From contig DAOVCL010000122.1 in assembly GCA_030670005.1 (NCBI GenBank), positions 1-6,133 on the forward strand: a stretch of 6,133 bases of DNA, in the 5' to 3' direction. The position numbers were made by a program, and so were the translations under genes. This DNA comes from Candidatus Zixiibacteriota bacterium (GTDB lineage: Bacteria; SM23-81; DAOVCL01). The first letter of the stretch is position 1; each line of letters begins with the position of its first letter. The notes under the pieces are model-generated. The model was not told where the DNA came from and did no database searches. It saw only the letters and a list, made by a program, of their open reading frames with translations. This document shows, piece by piece, positions 1 to 5,581 of this stretch.

Positions 1-1682
1 TCGTCCATAGTGGGCATAAACTCCGTGCCCACTGCTCGGAACAGAAACAGGCTGCCCACAAAAACAAGAAAGGCGATCGCCACCGTGATCCCGCGATGGC
101 TCAGGGCCCAGTTCAAGACCCCCTTGTAGGCAGCTTCAAGACCGATAAACCATTTTTCACTGAAGTCGTGGAATCTTCGCAACCAGCCCTTCTGTTTCTC
201 CGTTGGAGAGGGCACCCTCATGAACTGGGAGGAGAGCATAGGGGTGAGGGTTAAAGCTGAGAAGAGGGAGGCGGCCAGGACGATGATCAACACCAGTCCC
301 AATTCCCGAAACAGGATTCCGGTCAAACCTTTGACGAAGATGATGGGGAAAACAATAGCGATCGTAGTGAAAGTGGAGGCTATCACCGCTGCACCCACTT
401 CTCCTGCTCCATAGATGGATGCTTCCTTCCTGGATTCACCCTCAGACCGATGGCGGTAGCAGTTTTCATAGATGACGATGGCGTTGTCCACCACCATTCC
501 CAGGGCGATGGCGATGGCCGAGAGAGACATCATATTGATGGTGTATCCTCCAGCGTAGAGAAAGAGGAAGGCGACGATCAAGGCCACCGGTATGGTCACA
601 CCAATTATGAAGCTGCCCCGCATCTCCCGCAGGAAGAGAAAGACAACCAGGATCACGAACAAAAATGCCCAACCAACGGTGCTGGCCAGGTTGCTGATGG
701 ACCTGACGATGAACTCAGAAGAGTCCATGGCCAGAACGACCTTCACATCAGTCGGCAGCCTCTTCTCCAACTTCGGGAGAGCCTCCTTGATGCGATTGGC
801 TACTGTGACTGTGTTGGCCCCGGATTGCTTCTGCACCATAACTATCAGTCCCTGCCCCCCATTGATACGAACCCGGCGCTCAACCTCCTTGAAGGAATCC
901 TCTACTTCTGCAATATCTTTCAAGTAGATGGGCGTGCCCTGGGAATTACCCACAATCACATCCCTGATCTCATCAACACTTTGAAATTCCCCAGGAACCC
1001 GGATGATGTAGTCTCTCCTCCCAATTTTCAGATCCCCGGCGGGCTGACTGAAATTCTCTGCTGCCAACATTCCTGTTATCTGATCTACTGAGAGGTGATA
1101 GGCCTCTAACCTCTGGCGGTCCAGATTCACCTGGATCTCCCGTTGCAGTCCACCCATGATAACGGTCATAGCGACCCCGGGGATGCGCTTCAGCGGATTG
1201 CAGAATTTCTCGTCAATGATGTCGTGAAGATCGGCATAGCTCTGCTCGGCCGTCACCCCAAAAACAACCACCGGCATCATAGAGATATCCATCTTGAAGA
1301 GCATAGGCTTCTCCGCATCCTCGGGCAATCGCCTGCTGGCAAAATCCAGCCGCTGCCGCACATCGTTGGCCACCTCATCCAGGTTTGTCCCCCAATCGAA
1401 CCGCATAGATACCACCGAGAGGTCCTCCTTCGAGGTGGAGGTCACCTCTTTGATGTTCGGGACGGTGCTCACCTGCCCTTCAATGATCTTGGTCACCTTG
1501 GTCTCGATATCCTCAGCGCTGGCCCCCGGATAGCTGGTAATCACCGCCATTGTGGGCAGCTCCATCTTCGGAAAGAGATCGATGGGAAGCAGTCTCAGGG
1601 CCACCAGACCCAGTATCAAAATCGACACAAAGATCATCGCTGTGAAGACGGGGCGTCTAACGCCAAATTCGGGCAGTTTCAT
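1..1682 (-). CDS. RND efflux transporter permease subunit (AcrB/HAE-like), N-terminal 560 residues, cut by window edge
   Basis: Inner-membrane proton-driven pump of a tripartite efflux system. The start is ATG at 1682-1680 with a GGAG ribosome site nine bases upstream; the frame stays open to the left edge, so about half of a usual 1000-1050-residue pump is present. The N-terminus (MKLPEFGVRRPVFTAMI) is typical of RND pumps: TM1 at about 12-32, then the first periplasmic porter/docking loop (33-333) with the family stretch YPGASAEDIETKV at 51-63. TM2-TM6 lie at about 334-352, 358-376, 384-405, 431-452 and 460-481, and TM7 at 531-549, followed by the GTEFMP motif that opens the second periplasmic half. 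TM4 carries GMVVDNAIV: D399 matches AcrB D407, but the AcrB D408 position is Asn400. It is the last visible gene of the operon, 121 bases after the GxxExxY stop. The family call is secure; the substrate is unknown. Confidence 0.96.
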   Translation of the reverse strand, partial: MKLPEFGVRRPVFTAMIFVSILILGLVALRLLPIDLFPKMELPTMAVITSYPGASAEDIETKVTKIIEGQVSTVPNIKEVTSTSKEDLSVVSMRFDWGTNLDEVANDVRQRLDFASRRLPEDAEKPMLFKMDISMMPVVVFGVTAEQSYADLHDIIDEKFCNPLKRIPGVAMTVIMGGLQREIQVNLDRQRLEAYHLSVDQITGMLAAENFSQPAGDLKIGRRDYIIRVPGEFQSVDEIRDVIVGNSQGTPIYLKDIAEVEDSFKEVERRVRINGGQGLIVMVQKQSGANTVTVANRIKEALPKLEKRLPTDVKVVLAMDSSEFIVRSISNLASTVGWAFLFVILVVFLFLREMRGSFIIGVTIPVALIVAFLFLYAGGYTINMMSLSAIAIALGMVVDNAIVIYENCYRHRSEGESRKEASIYGAGEVGAAVIASTFTTIAIVFPIIFVKGLTGILFRELGLVLIIVLAASLFSALTLTPMLSSQFMRVPSPTEKQKGWLRRFHDFSEKWFIGLEAAYKGVLNWALSHRGITVAIAFLVFVGSLFLFRAVGTEFMPTMD

Positions 1683-1697
1683 CAGATATTACTCCAA

Positions 1698-1727
1698 TTT
1701 TTTACAATGAATTGGAGGGAATTGAAA
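1698..1727 (-). repeat. Partial (one-arm) copy of the same repeat next to the RND start
   Basis: On the plus strand this is a T-run, ACAATGAATTG, then GAGGGAATTGAAA. It is the same 30-base arm found at 1740-1769 and 2235-2264, with two differences from the first. The TTACAATGAATTG core is identical in all three. No matching opposite arm is adjacent, so it is a half copy. It lies just upstream of the ribosome site of the RND gene. Confidence 0.8.
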
Positions 1728-1736
1728 CAACCTTCT

Positions 1737-1806
1737 CCTTTTTTTACAATGAATTGAAAGGAATTGAAAAGCTTTCCCTCCCATTCCTTTCAACTGATTG
1801 TAACTA
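1737..1806 (-). repeat. Copy B of a ~70-bp hairpin repeat, downstream of the GxxExxY gene
   Basis: This 70-base unit aligns almost end to end with the unit at 2231-2303 in the same orientation, with a few mismatches and short gaps. Its arms 1744-1764 and 1783-1803 are inverted repeats matching at 19 of 21 positions, with an 18-base loop, so DNA or RNA can form a long hairpin. The inner 10-bp stem (TGAAAGGAAT with ATTCCTTTCA) is perfect. On the minus strand it starts with TAG, which is the stop codon of the GxxExxY gene, and ends in a run of A followed by GGAG. The A-run (not a U-run) on the minus strand makes a rho-independent terminator unlikely. Confidence 0.85.
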
Positions 1807-2223
1807 TTCCCTCTCAATCTTCTGTATAAATTTTCCCTTTTTGTGCTTGTAGAAATTTTCCAGCCTCTTGAACTCAAGCTCAGGATTAGCAAAGTTGACC
1901 AGGAGTCCCACATCTAAATCCGTCGCACGTAGGTACGATATTACCTGTGCTTTGTGCTTGTCATTGAGTTGTTCTACGGCCTTAGCCTCTACAATAACAG
2001 TCCCGTTTACTAACATGTCTAATCTGTGGTTTCCAACTAAGGCCCCATCATAAAATATCTCCACCAGCTTTTCCTTTTCCACCCCCATTCCATTATTTTC
2101 CAGATCCACAGCAACTGCATTTTGATATATGCTTTCCAAAAAGCCTGGCCCCAATCTCCGATGGACATTATAAAATGACTTGATTATCTTAGATGTCAGT
2201 TCTGCATGCAGATATTCACGCAT
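1804..2223 (-). CDS. GxxExxY family protein with PD-(D/E)XK-like nuclease signature
   Basis: A 139-residue protein of the GxxExxY family (TIGR04256/PDDEXK_3-type), full length for the family. The naming motif G-F-L-E-S-I-Y is at residues 27-33, after the usual helix ending HRRLGPG. It is followed by RLDMLV with D69, and by VIVEAK with E79 and K81; together with E30 these form a plausible PD-(D/E)XK active site. The later stretch LLVNFANPELEFKRL is also family-typical. The start is ATG at 2223-2221, behind a run of eight G that can act as a crude ribosome site. It sits between adaptor and pump genes that normally adjoin, and is bounded on both sides by ~70-bp hairpin repeats, the downstream one supplying the stop codon TAG. 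The molecular role of this family is unknown to me; a nuclease activity is inference from the motif. A part in efflux is unlikely. Confidence 0.9.
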   Translation of the reverse strand: MREYLHAELTSKIIKSFYNVHRRLGPGFLESIYQNAVAVDLENNGMGVEKEKLVEIFYDGALVGNHRLDMLVNGTVIVEAKAVEQLNDKHKAQVISYLRATDLDVGLLVNFANPELEFKRLENFYKHKKGKFIQKIERE

Positions 2224-2230
2224 ACCCCCC

Positions 2231-2303
2231 CCTTTTTTTTACAATGAATTGAGGAGATTTGAAAAAGATTTTCCCTTCCTTTCCCTTCAATTCTTTGTAG
2301 CTA
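2231..2303 (-). repeat. Copy A of the ~70-bp hairpin repeat, upstream of the GxxExxY gene
   Basis: This 73-base unit is a direct repeat of 1737-1806. On the minus strand both begin TAG-(C/T)-TACAA, pass through a purine-rich GGGAAA middle, and end CAATTCATTGTAAAAAAA. Its arms (2239-2251 and 2288-2300) are inverted repeats matching at 11 of 13 positions. It fills nearly all of the 86-base gap between the adaptor stop and the GxxExxY start and ends inside the homopolymer tract (eight C, then eight T on the plus strand, 2225-2240) that precedes the start codon. Confidence 0.85.
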
Positions 2304-2309
2304 CCTGAC

Positions 2310-2326
2310 TCAATTCTTTGTAACTA
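2310..2326 (-). repeat. Partial (one-arm) copy of the repeat overlapping the adaptor gene's 3' end
   Basis: On the plus strand TCAATTCTTTGTAACTA at 2310-2326 repeats TCAATTCTTTGTAGCTA at 2287-2303 at 16 of 17 positions, offset by 23 bases. It is a half copy without its own opposite arm nearby. It encodes the last few codons and the TGA stop of the membrane fusion protein. Confidence 0.75.
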
Positions 2327-3233
2327 TTTTAACCTCACTTCCATCCTTCAACATCTGCTGTCCCACGGTGACTATGGTCTCGCCTTCTTCCAACCCTTCC
2401 ATCACCTCCACCTGATCGCCTTGGCTTGCCCCCAACTTAACATCTTTTCTCACTACCCTTCCGCCATTGACCACGAAGACATAGTTTGTCGTTCCGCTTT
2501 TCAAAATGCAATCCTCAGGGATGACTAAAACATCTTTGTGTTCAGCCACAAGCAACCTCACCCTGGCGAAATATCCCGGTTTCAACCTGTGATCCGGGTT
2601 GCGGATGCTGATCTCTGCCGGAGCCGTCCTGCTCATCGGATCAACCACCGGGCTCAATCCCGTCAGCCGTCCAAGGAAGACCTCATCGGGATAGGCATCT
2701 ACCCGTATTTCTGCCTTCTGCCCTTTTTTCACCCTGGGTAGATCCCTTTCGATTATGTTTATCTTGACCTTCACCATATTCATAGAGACGATCATAGCGA
2801 TGGGGGTGCCCATAGAGGGAGAAGGTTCTGGAGGGCTGACGCCACTTCCCTTATCCAAATAGACCCTTCCTACAATCCCGTCAATAGGTGAGGTAACCTC
2901 AGCGGGCTCGAACTTCAGCCCGGTTATATCCCGATCAACAATAGCGATTATCTCCCCCTTCTTCACCCTATCCCCCTCCTGCACTCTGTTCTCTATCAGC
3001 TTTCCAGAGACCTTGGGGTAGACCAGGATTTGATCCTGGGCCTTTATGTCCCCGGTAAATGAAAGCTTCTCCACGATATTACCTCTTTTGACGGTATCCA
3101 CCTCTATAGGCACGGCTTTGACCTCCTCCACAACCACCTTTTTTTGCTGCCCCGCCTTGTATCTGTTTACCCCCCTATATCCCACAAAGCCAATACCAGC
3201 TAAGATCACTATCCAGATAATTGCCTTCTTCAT
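2310..3233 (-). CDS. RND efflux periplasmic adaptor subunit (membrane fusion protein), hairpin-poor
   Basis: A 307-residue adaptor that would link the RND pump to the TolC channel in the periplasm. An N-terminal hydrophobic segment (residues 4-19) looks like an uncleaved anchor or signal; there is no lipobox Cys. The biotinyl-lipoyl halves are clear: 68-102 (YPKVSGKLIENRVQEGDRVKKG) in one half, and 113-150 (TSPIDGIVGRVYLDKGSGV) in the other. Only about ten residues separate them, where AcrA-type adaptors carry a long coiled-coil hairpin. A beta-barrel (about 152-230, with the LKPGYFARVRL motif at 217-227) and a membrane-proximal domain (VLVIPEDCIL to the end) follow. The ATG start has a GGGAG ribosome site; the gene begins 22 bases after the tolC-like stop, so the two are probably co-transcribed. 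The last codons and stop lie in a repeat half-copy. Confidence 0.95.
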   Translation of the reverse strand: MKKAIIWIVILAGIGFVGYRGVNRYKAGQQKKVVVEEVKAVPIEVDTVKRGNIVEKLSFTGDIKAQDQILVYPKVSGKLIENRVQEGDRVKKGEIIAIVDRDITGLKFEPAEVTSPIDGIVGRVYLDKGSGVSPPEPSPSMGTPIAMIVSMNMVKVKINIIERDLPRVKKGQKAEIRVDAYPDEVFLGRLTGLSPVVDPMSRTAPAEISIRNPDHRLKPGYFARVRLLVAEHKDVLVIPEDCILKSGTTNYVFVVNGGRVVRKDVKLGASQGDQVEVMEGLEEGETIVTVGQQMLKDGSEVKIVTKN

Positions 3234-3255
3234 CTTCTCACTCCCTTTGGTTGGG

Positions 3256-4602
3256 TCACTCTATAACCCCTATAGCCCTCTGAAGCCCGGCAATGGCCAA
3301 GATTAGATCGTGCAAAGCCTGATAATGATTGGTCTTGGCCTGGGTCAAGGCTAACTCCGCGCTCATCACATCCAGACTGGTCACCATCCCTTGCTTATAC
3401 TGCTCCTGGGCGATCTCCACGCTTCTTTGGGCCTGCCTGAGGTTCTCTTCACTGGTGCCAATTATATCCTCTGCCTCCCTTAAGGATAAATAGGCCCCTC
3501 TCACCTGGAGCTTAATCCCCTCCTTTAACTCTTCCTCTGCCAACTCTATCTTATCCACGGTCACCTTTGCCTCCTGAACCCTGGCCCTGGTATGGAAACC
3601 ATCGAAGATGGGTAGGGACAAAACCAGCATACCCATGTAGCTTTTATCCCATTTGTCCCAATCGAAGGAGAGGCTATTATTTTCCCCCTTGTAGCTTGCT
3701 ACAAAGGCTAGGCTGGGGTTGTCGTTGGCCTGGGCCAATTTGACCATCCTCTCCCCCATCCTCTTCTGATACTCAAGCTGAGCTATTTCGGACCTGGTCT
3801 CCAGAGCTATCCTAAGACAATCCTCTAAGCTGAGCTTGTAGGTAGTTCTCTTCAATTCCCCCTCAACCTCCATCTCCGTAGCTAAGTCTACCCCCAAGGT
3901 GTTCTTCAAGCCCATAAGAGCCAACTCCAATCCATTTTGGGCCTTGATCACCCCAGGCTTGAGGTTGGCCAAGGAGACCTCGGCCCTGAGGACATCAAAC
4001 TCGGAGGCCTCTCCGGCATCGTATCTGATCCTGGTCACCCTCAGGTGTTCCTTAGCCAGTGCCTCCGCCTCCTCGGTGACCTTGACGAACTCCTCAGCCA
4101 AAAGGACTCCGTAGAAAGATCTTTTCACCTGATAGATGGCATCCTCTTTTGATTGCCTATATCTCTCCTCAGTAACCTTTAAATTCAACTCCGCTGTTTT
4201 GTAACCCTGCCATATCCTGCCCCAGGTAAAGAGTGGCTGGGTCAGGCTCAGGCTGCCAATATAATCCCTGGTGAAATCCATTTCCACCTTCCTTGTTGCC
4301 CCTGGAGGAAGCCTCGGATCGAACTCGCTGACAGGAAACTCTATCTCAGGGACTCCCTCGAAGAGGGTATAGGAACCCTGGCCGCTGAGCTGAGGGAAGA
4401 ACCCGGATCTGGCCTGTTTGACCTTTGCCTGAGCTGTCCTTATATCCTTCTCGGCTTGGAGGACCCCTTTATTCCTCTTCAGAGCAAGCTTTATGCTCTC
4501 CTCTAAGGTTAAAACCAGTTTTTTCTGAGCAAAGAGAGGATTCGCCTCTACAAGAGTGAGAAATAGGATCAAAAACAGAGTGATCCGTTTTGGGCTATTC
4601 AT
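3256..4602 (-). CDS. TolC family outer-membrane efflux channel
   Basis: A 448-residue outer-membrane factor that would form the trimeric exit duct. The N-terminus is a cleavable signal peptide (positive MNSPKR, hydrophobic 7-18, likely cut after LFA at residue 25). The mature protein opens with LTLEESIKLALKRN, the usual start of the first OEP repeat. The two-fold repeat typical of the family is visible: a second LSLEDCLRIALETRSEIAQL begins the second half near residue 255. Long heptad-like helices rich in A, E and K and the strand-forming segment GSLSLTQPLFTWGRIW near residues 111-126 fit the alpha-barrel plus beta-barrel fold. The C-terminal stretch ending ALHDLILAIAGLQRAIG is also usual. 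The start ATG has a GGGAGG ribosome site five bases away. It lies 36 bases after tetR. Confidence 0.95.
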   Translation of the reverse strand: MNSPKRITLFLILFLTLVEANPLFAQKKLVLTLEESIKLALKRNKGVLQAEKDIRTAQAKVKQARSGFFPQLSGQGSYTLFEGVPEIEFPVSEFDPRLPPGATRKVEMDFTRDYIGSLSLTQPLFTWGRIWQGYKTAELNLKVTEERYRQSKEDAIYQVKRSFYGVLLAEEFVKVTEEAEALAKEHLRVTRIRYDAGEASEFDVLRAEVSLANLKPGVIKAQNGLELALMGLKNTLGVDLATEMEVEGELKRTTYKLSLEDCLRIALETRSEIAQLEYQKRMGERMVKLAQANDNPSLAFVASYKGENNSLSFDWDKWDKSYMGMLVLSLPIFDGFHTRARVQEAKVTVDKIELAEEELKEGIKLQVRGAYLSLREAEDIIGTSEENLRQAQRSVEIAQEQYKQGMVTSLDVMSAELALTQAKTNHYQALHDLILAIAGLQRAIGVIE

Positions 4603-4638
4603 ATTTTCCTCCCAAAAATTTGATCTTCTAAAGTGAAG

Positions 4639-5253
4639 TTATCCTTTGGCTCCCCCGAAAAAGAGCATTGTGATCACGGGGCTCAACTCCATTAAAGAGC
4701 TTTCTCCGCCAGTCAAAATCCACTGGGCGGTGAATGAGTGAATCATCCCGATCAAGGCTATGGCCAAATGATTTGGATCAATAGCCTTCAGCTCTTTATT
4801 GTCAACTGCAGCCTTCATCACTCCTTCAACCTCTTTCAAGTAACTCTGAAATCTCCTCATCAGTTCTCTTCTGAGTCTATTTTTAATCCCCATCTCAAAC
4901 CTGCCTCTCTCCGAGGCCATAATCTGAAAGAACTCCTTGTTCTCCTCAAAAAACTCAAGATGAGCTTTGATCAAGTTTTCGATGCCCTCAATAGGGTTTA
5001 AGGTCACCTTTATGCTCTCTTTTATCTTCTTCTCCAGACTGCCCACCTTCTCTCTCATCAGGGAGAGAAAAATCTCCTCCTTGCTTCTGAAATAGGTGTA
5101 GAGGGCTCCCTTGCTGAACTCAGCCCTCTCAGCTATCTCATCTGTAGTGGCCGCATAGAAGCCCTTCTGGGCGAAGACCTCCTCAGCAGCAGAGAGAATG
5201 GCCTTTCTGTTGGCGAGTTTAACCCTTTCCCTTCTGGATAATGTGTTCTTCAT
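4639..5253 (-). CDS. TetR/AcrR family transcriptional regulator
   Basis: A 204-residue repressor, the usual length. The N-terminal helix-turn-helix spans about residues 13-62: ILSAAEEVFAQKGFYAAT, then TDEIAERAEFSKGALYTYF, with the hallmark ALYTYFRSKEEIF at 50-62. Residues 70-204 form the helical ligand-binding and dimerisation domain, which is variable, so the inducer cannot be named. It is the first gene of the efflux operon and is transcribed with it, not divergently. A palindrome over the predicted transcription start points to autorepression that also governs the pump genes. ATG at 5253 is chosen because an in-frame TAA lies five codons upstream and no other start codon fits; the ribosome site is poor, so low repressor translation is plausible. 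Confidence 0.95.
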   Translation of the reverse strand: MKNTLSRRERVKLANRKAILSAAEEVFAQKGFYAATTDEIAERAEFSKGALYTYFRSKEEIFLSLMREKVGSLEKKIKESIKVTLNPIEGIENLIKAHLEFFEENKEFFQIMASERGRFEMGIKNRLRRELMRRFQSYLKEVEGVMKAAVDNKELKAIDPNHLAIALIGMIHSFTAQWILTGGESSLMELSPVITMLFFGGAKG

Positions 5254-5259
5254 TTTGCC

Positions 5260-5290
5260 GACCGTTTAGTCTAAAACTGACCAATTGGTC
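5260..5290. promoter_or_regulatory. TetR-type operator: one perfect palindrome plus a related imperfect site
   Basis: TGACCAATTGGTCA at 5278-5291 is a perfect 14-bp palindrome. A second site GACCGTTTAGTC at 5260-5271 keeps the GAC-N6-GTC half-sites and matches the first at 9 of 12 positions; centres are 19 bp apart, close to two helical turns on the same DNA face. Both lie between the promoter -10 box and the tetR start codon, where a bound repressor would block initiation. Binding by the neighbouring TetR protein is inferred. Confidence 0.75.
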
Positions 5291-5291
5291 A

Positions 5292-5320
5292 AACATAACA
5301 AAGACCACCTATGATGTCAA
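5292..5320 (-). promoter_or_regulatory. Sigma70-type promoter of the tetR-tolC-adaptor-RND operon
   Basis: On the minus strand TTGACA (5320-5315) and TATGTT (5297-5292) are separated by exactly 17 bases, a consensus -35 box and a near-consensus -10 box. A- and T-runs at about 5324-5342 just upstream could act as an UP element. The expected transcription start is near 5285, in the middle of the operator palindrome, leaving a leader of about 30 bases before the tetR ATG. Confidence 0.7.
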
Positions 5321-5377
5321 GAAGAAAATTAACTTTTTTAAGGTGGGTTGTATGCGAGAAAGGTGGAAGAGGGAAGT

Positions 5378-5401
5378 CCATAAAATTATAAATTTTTATG
5401 G
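5378..5401. repeat. AT-rich hairpin upstream of the HEARO-like RNA
   Basis: CCATAAAA (5378-5385) and TTTTATGG (5394-5401) form a perfect 8-bp stem with an 8-base loop. Part of it, ATAAAATTATA at 5380-5390, recurs inverted at 5584-5594, so it may be one end of an inserted element. It is not followed by a clear T-run and is not called a terminator. Confidence 0.5.
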
Positions 5402-5413
5402 AAAGACCTATCA

Positions 5414-5551
5414 GTGATGCAAGCACTGAGCCGACTTTGCCTTTGCGGTAGTGAGGGATCTTGGGGTTAGTGCAATAGCCCTTGCTAAGAGGTTGAGGCT
5501 TTCCCAACCCAGGGTGAGCATCCCCGGAAGGGGAGAGAAAATAGCCCAAGA
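5414..5551 (+). ncRNA. HEARO/omega-RNA-like structured RNA, solitary (no IscB gene adjacent)
   Basis: No convincing protein lies here, but the plus strand folds well. CACT(5424-5427)/AGTG(5450-5453) with inner CCG/CGG forms a 5' hairpin. TCTTGGG (5459-5465) pairs with CCCAAGA (5545-5551) as a 7-bp closing stem. Inside are TTA..GCAA/TTGCTAA (5467-5488, two-base bulge), GGTTG/CAACC (5491-5495/5505-5509) and TCCCC-GGAA-GGGGA (5521-5534), the last with a GNRA tetraloop. The segments CCCTTGCTAA, GGTTGAGG, CCCAACCC and GGGTGAGCATCC resemble, from memory, the HEARO scaffold, the guide-carrying omega-RNA of IscB nucleases. Such RNAs also occur without the protein gene. If right, the guide would lie just 5' of 5414. 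The structure is seen; the family name is from recall, without a covariance search. Exact ends are uncertain. Confidence 0.58.
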
Positions 5552-5581
5552 AAGAAGATCTGAACTATTGGAGAGATGGTT

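Noticed and set aside
450..1091. A 213-codon plus-strand reading frame opposite the RND gene
   Set aside because: It is antisense to a strongly conserved RND coding sequence and has low-complexity, H/D/Q-rich translation with no family motif. It is a shadow of codon bias on the other strand.
1143..1757. A 204-codon plus-strand reading frame opposite the RND N-terminus
   Set aside because: Same reason: a histidine-rich antisense shadow. Its end runs into the repeat region, where part of the frame is repeat-derived.
1689..1913. A 74-codon minus-strand frame across the repeats and the GxxExxY C-terminus
   Set aside because: It overlaps the real GxxExxY frame and translates the repeats (recurring IHCKK), with no independent support.
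1698..2326. The recurring TTACAATGAATTG-type motifs as a CRISPR array
   Set aside because: Copies occur in both orientations at irregular spacing, enclose a gene, and lack uniform spacers. They are paired hairpin arms.
5263..5292. Alternative promoter TTGACC-18-TAAACG for tetR
   Set aside because: It overlaps the operator and gives a much poorer -10 box and an almost leaderless message. The TTGACA-17-TATGTT pair just upstream is far better.
5378..5401. AT-rich hairpin as a rho-independent terminator
   Set aside because: The stem is AT-only apart from its closing pairs, and no T-run follows it on either strand.
5289..5549. An 86-codon minus-strand frame across the intergenic region
   Set aside because: It is antisense to the folded HEARO-like RNA, and crosses the operon promoter. 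The proline/glycine-rich translation looks like a translated structured RNA, not a protein.
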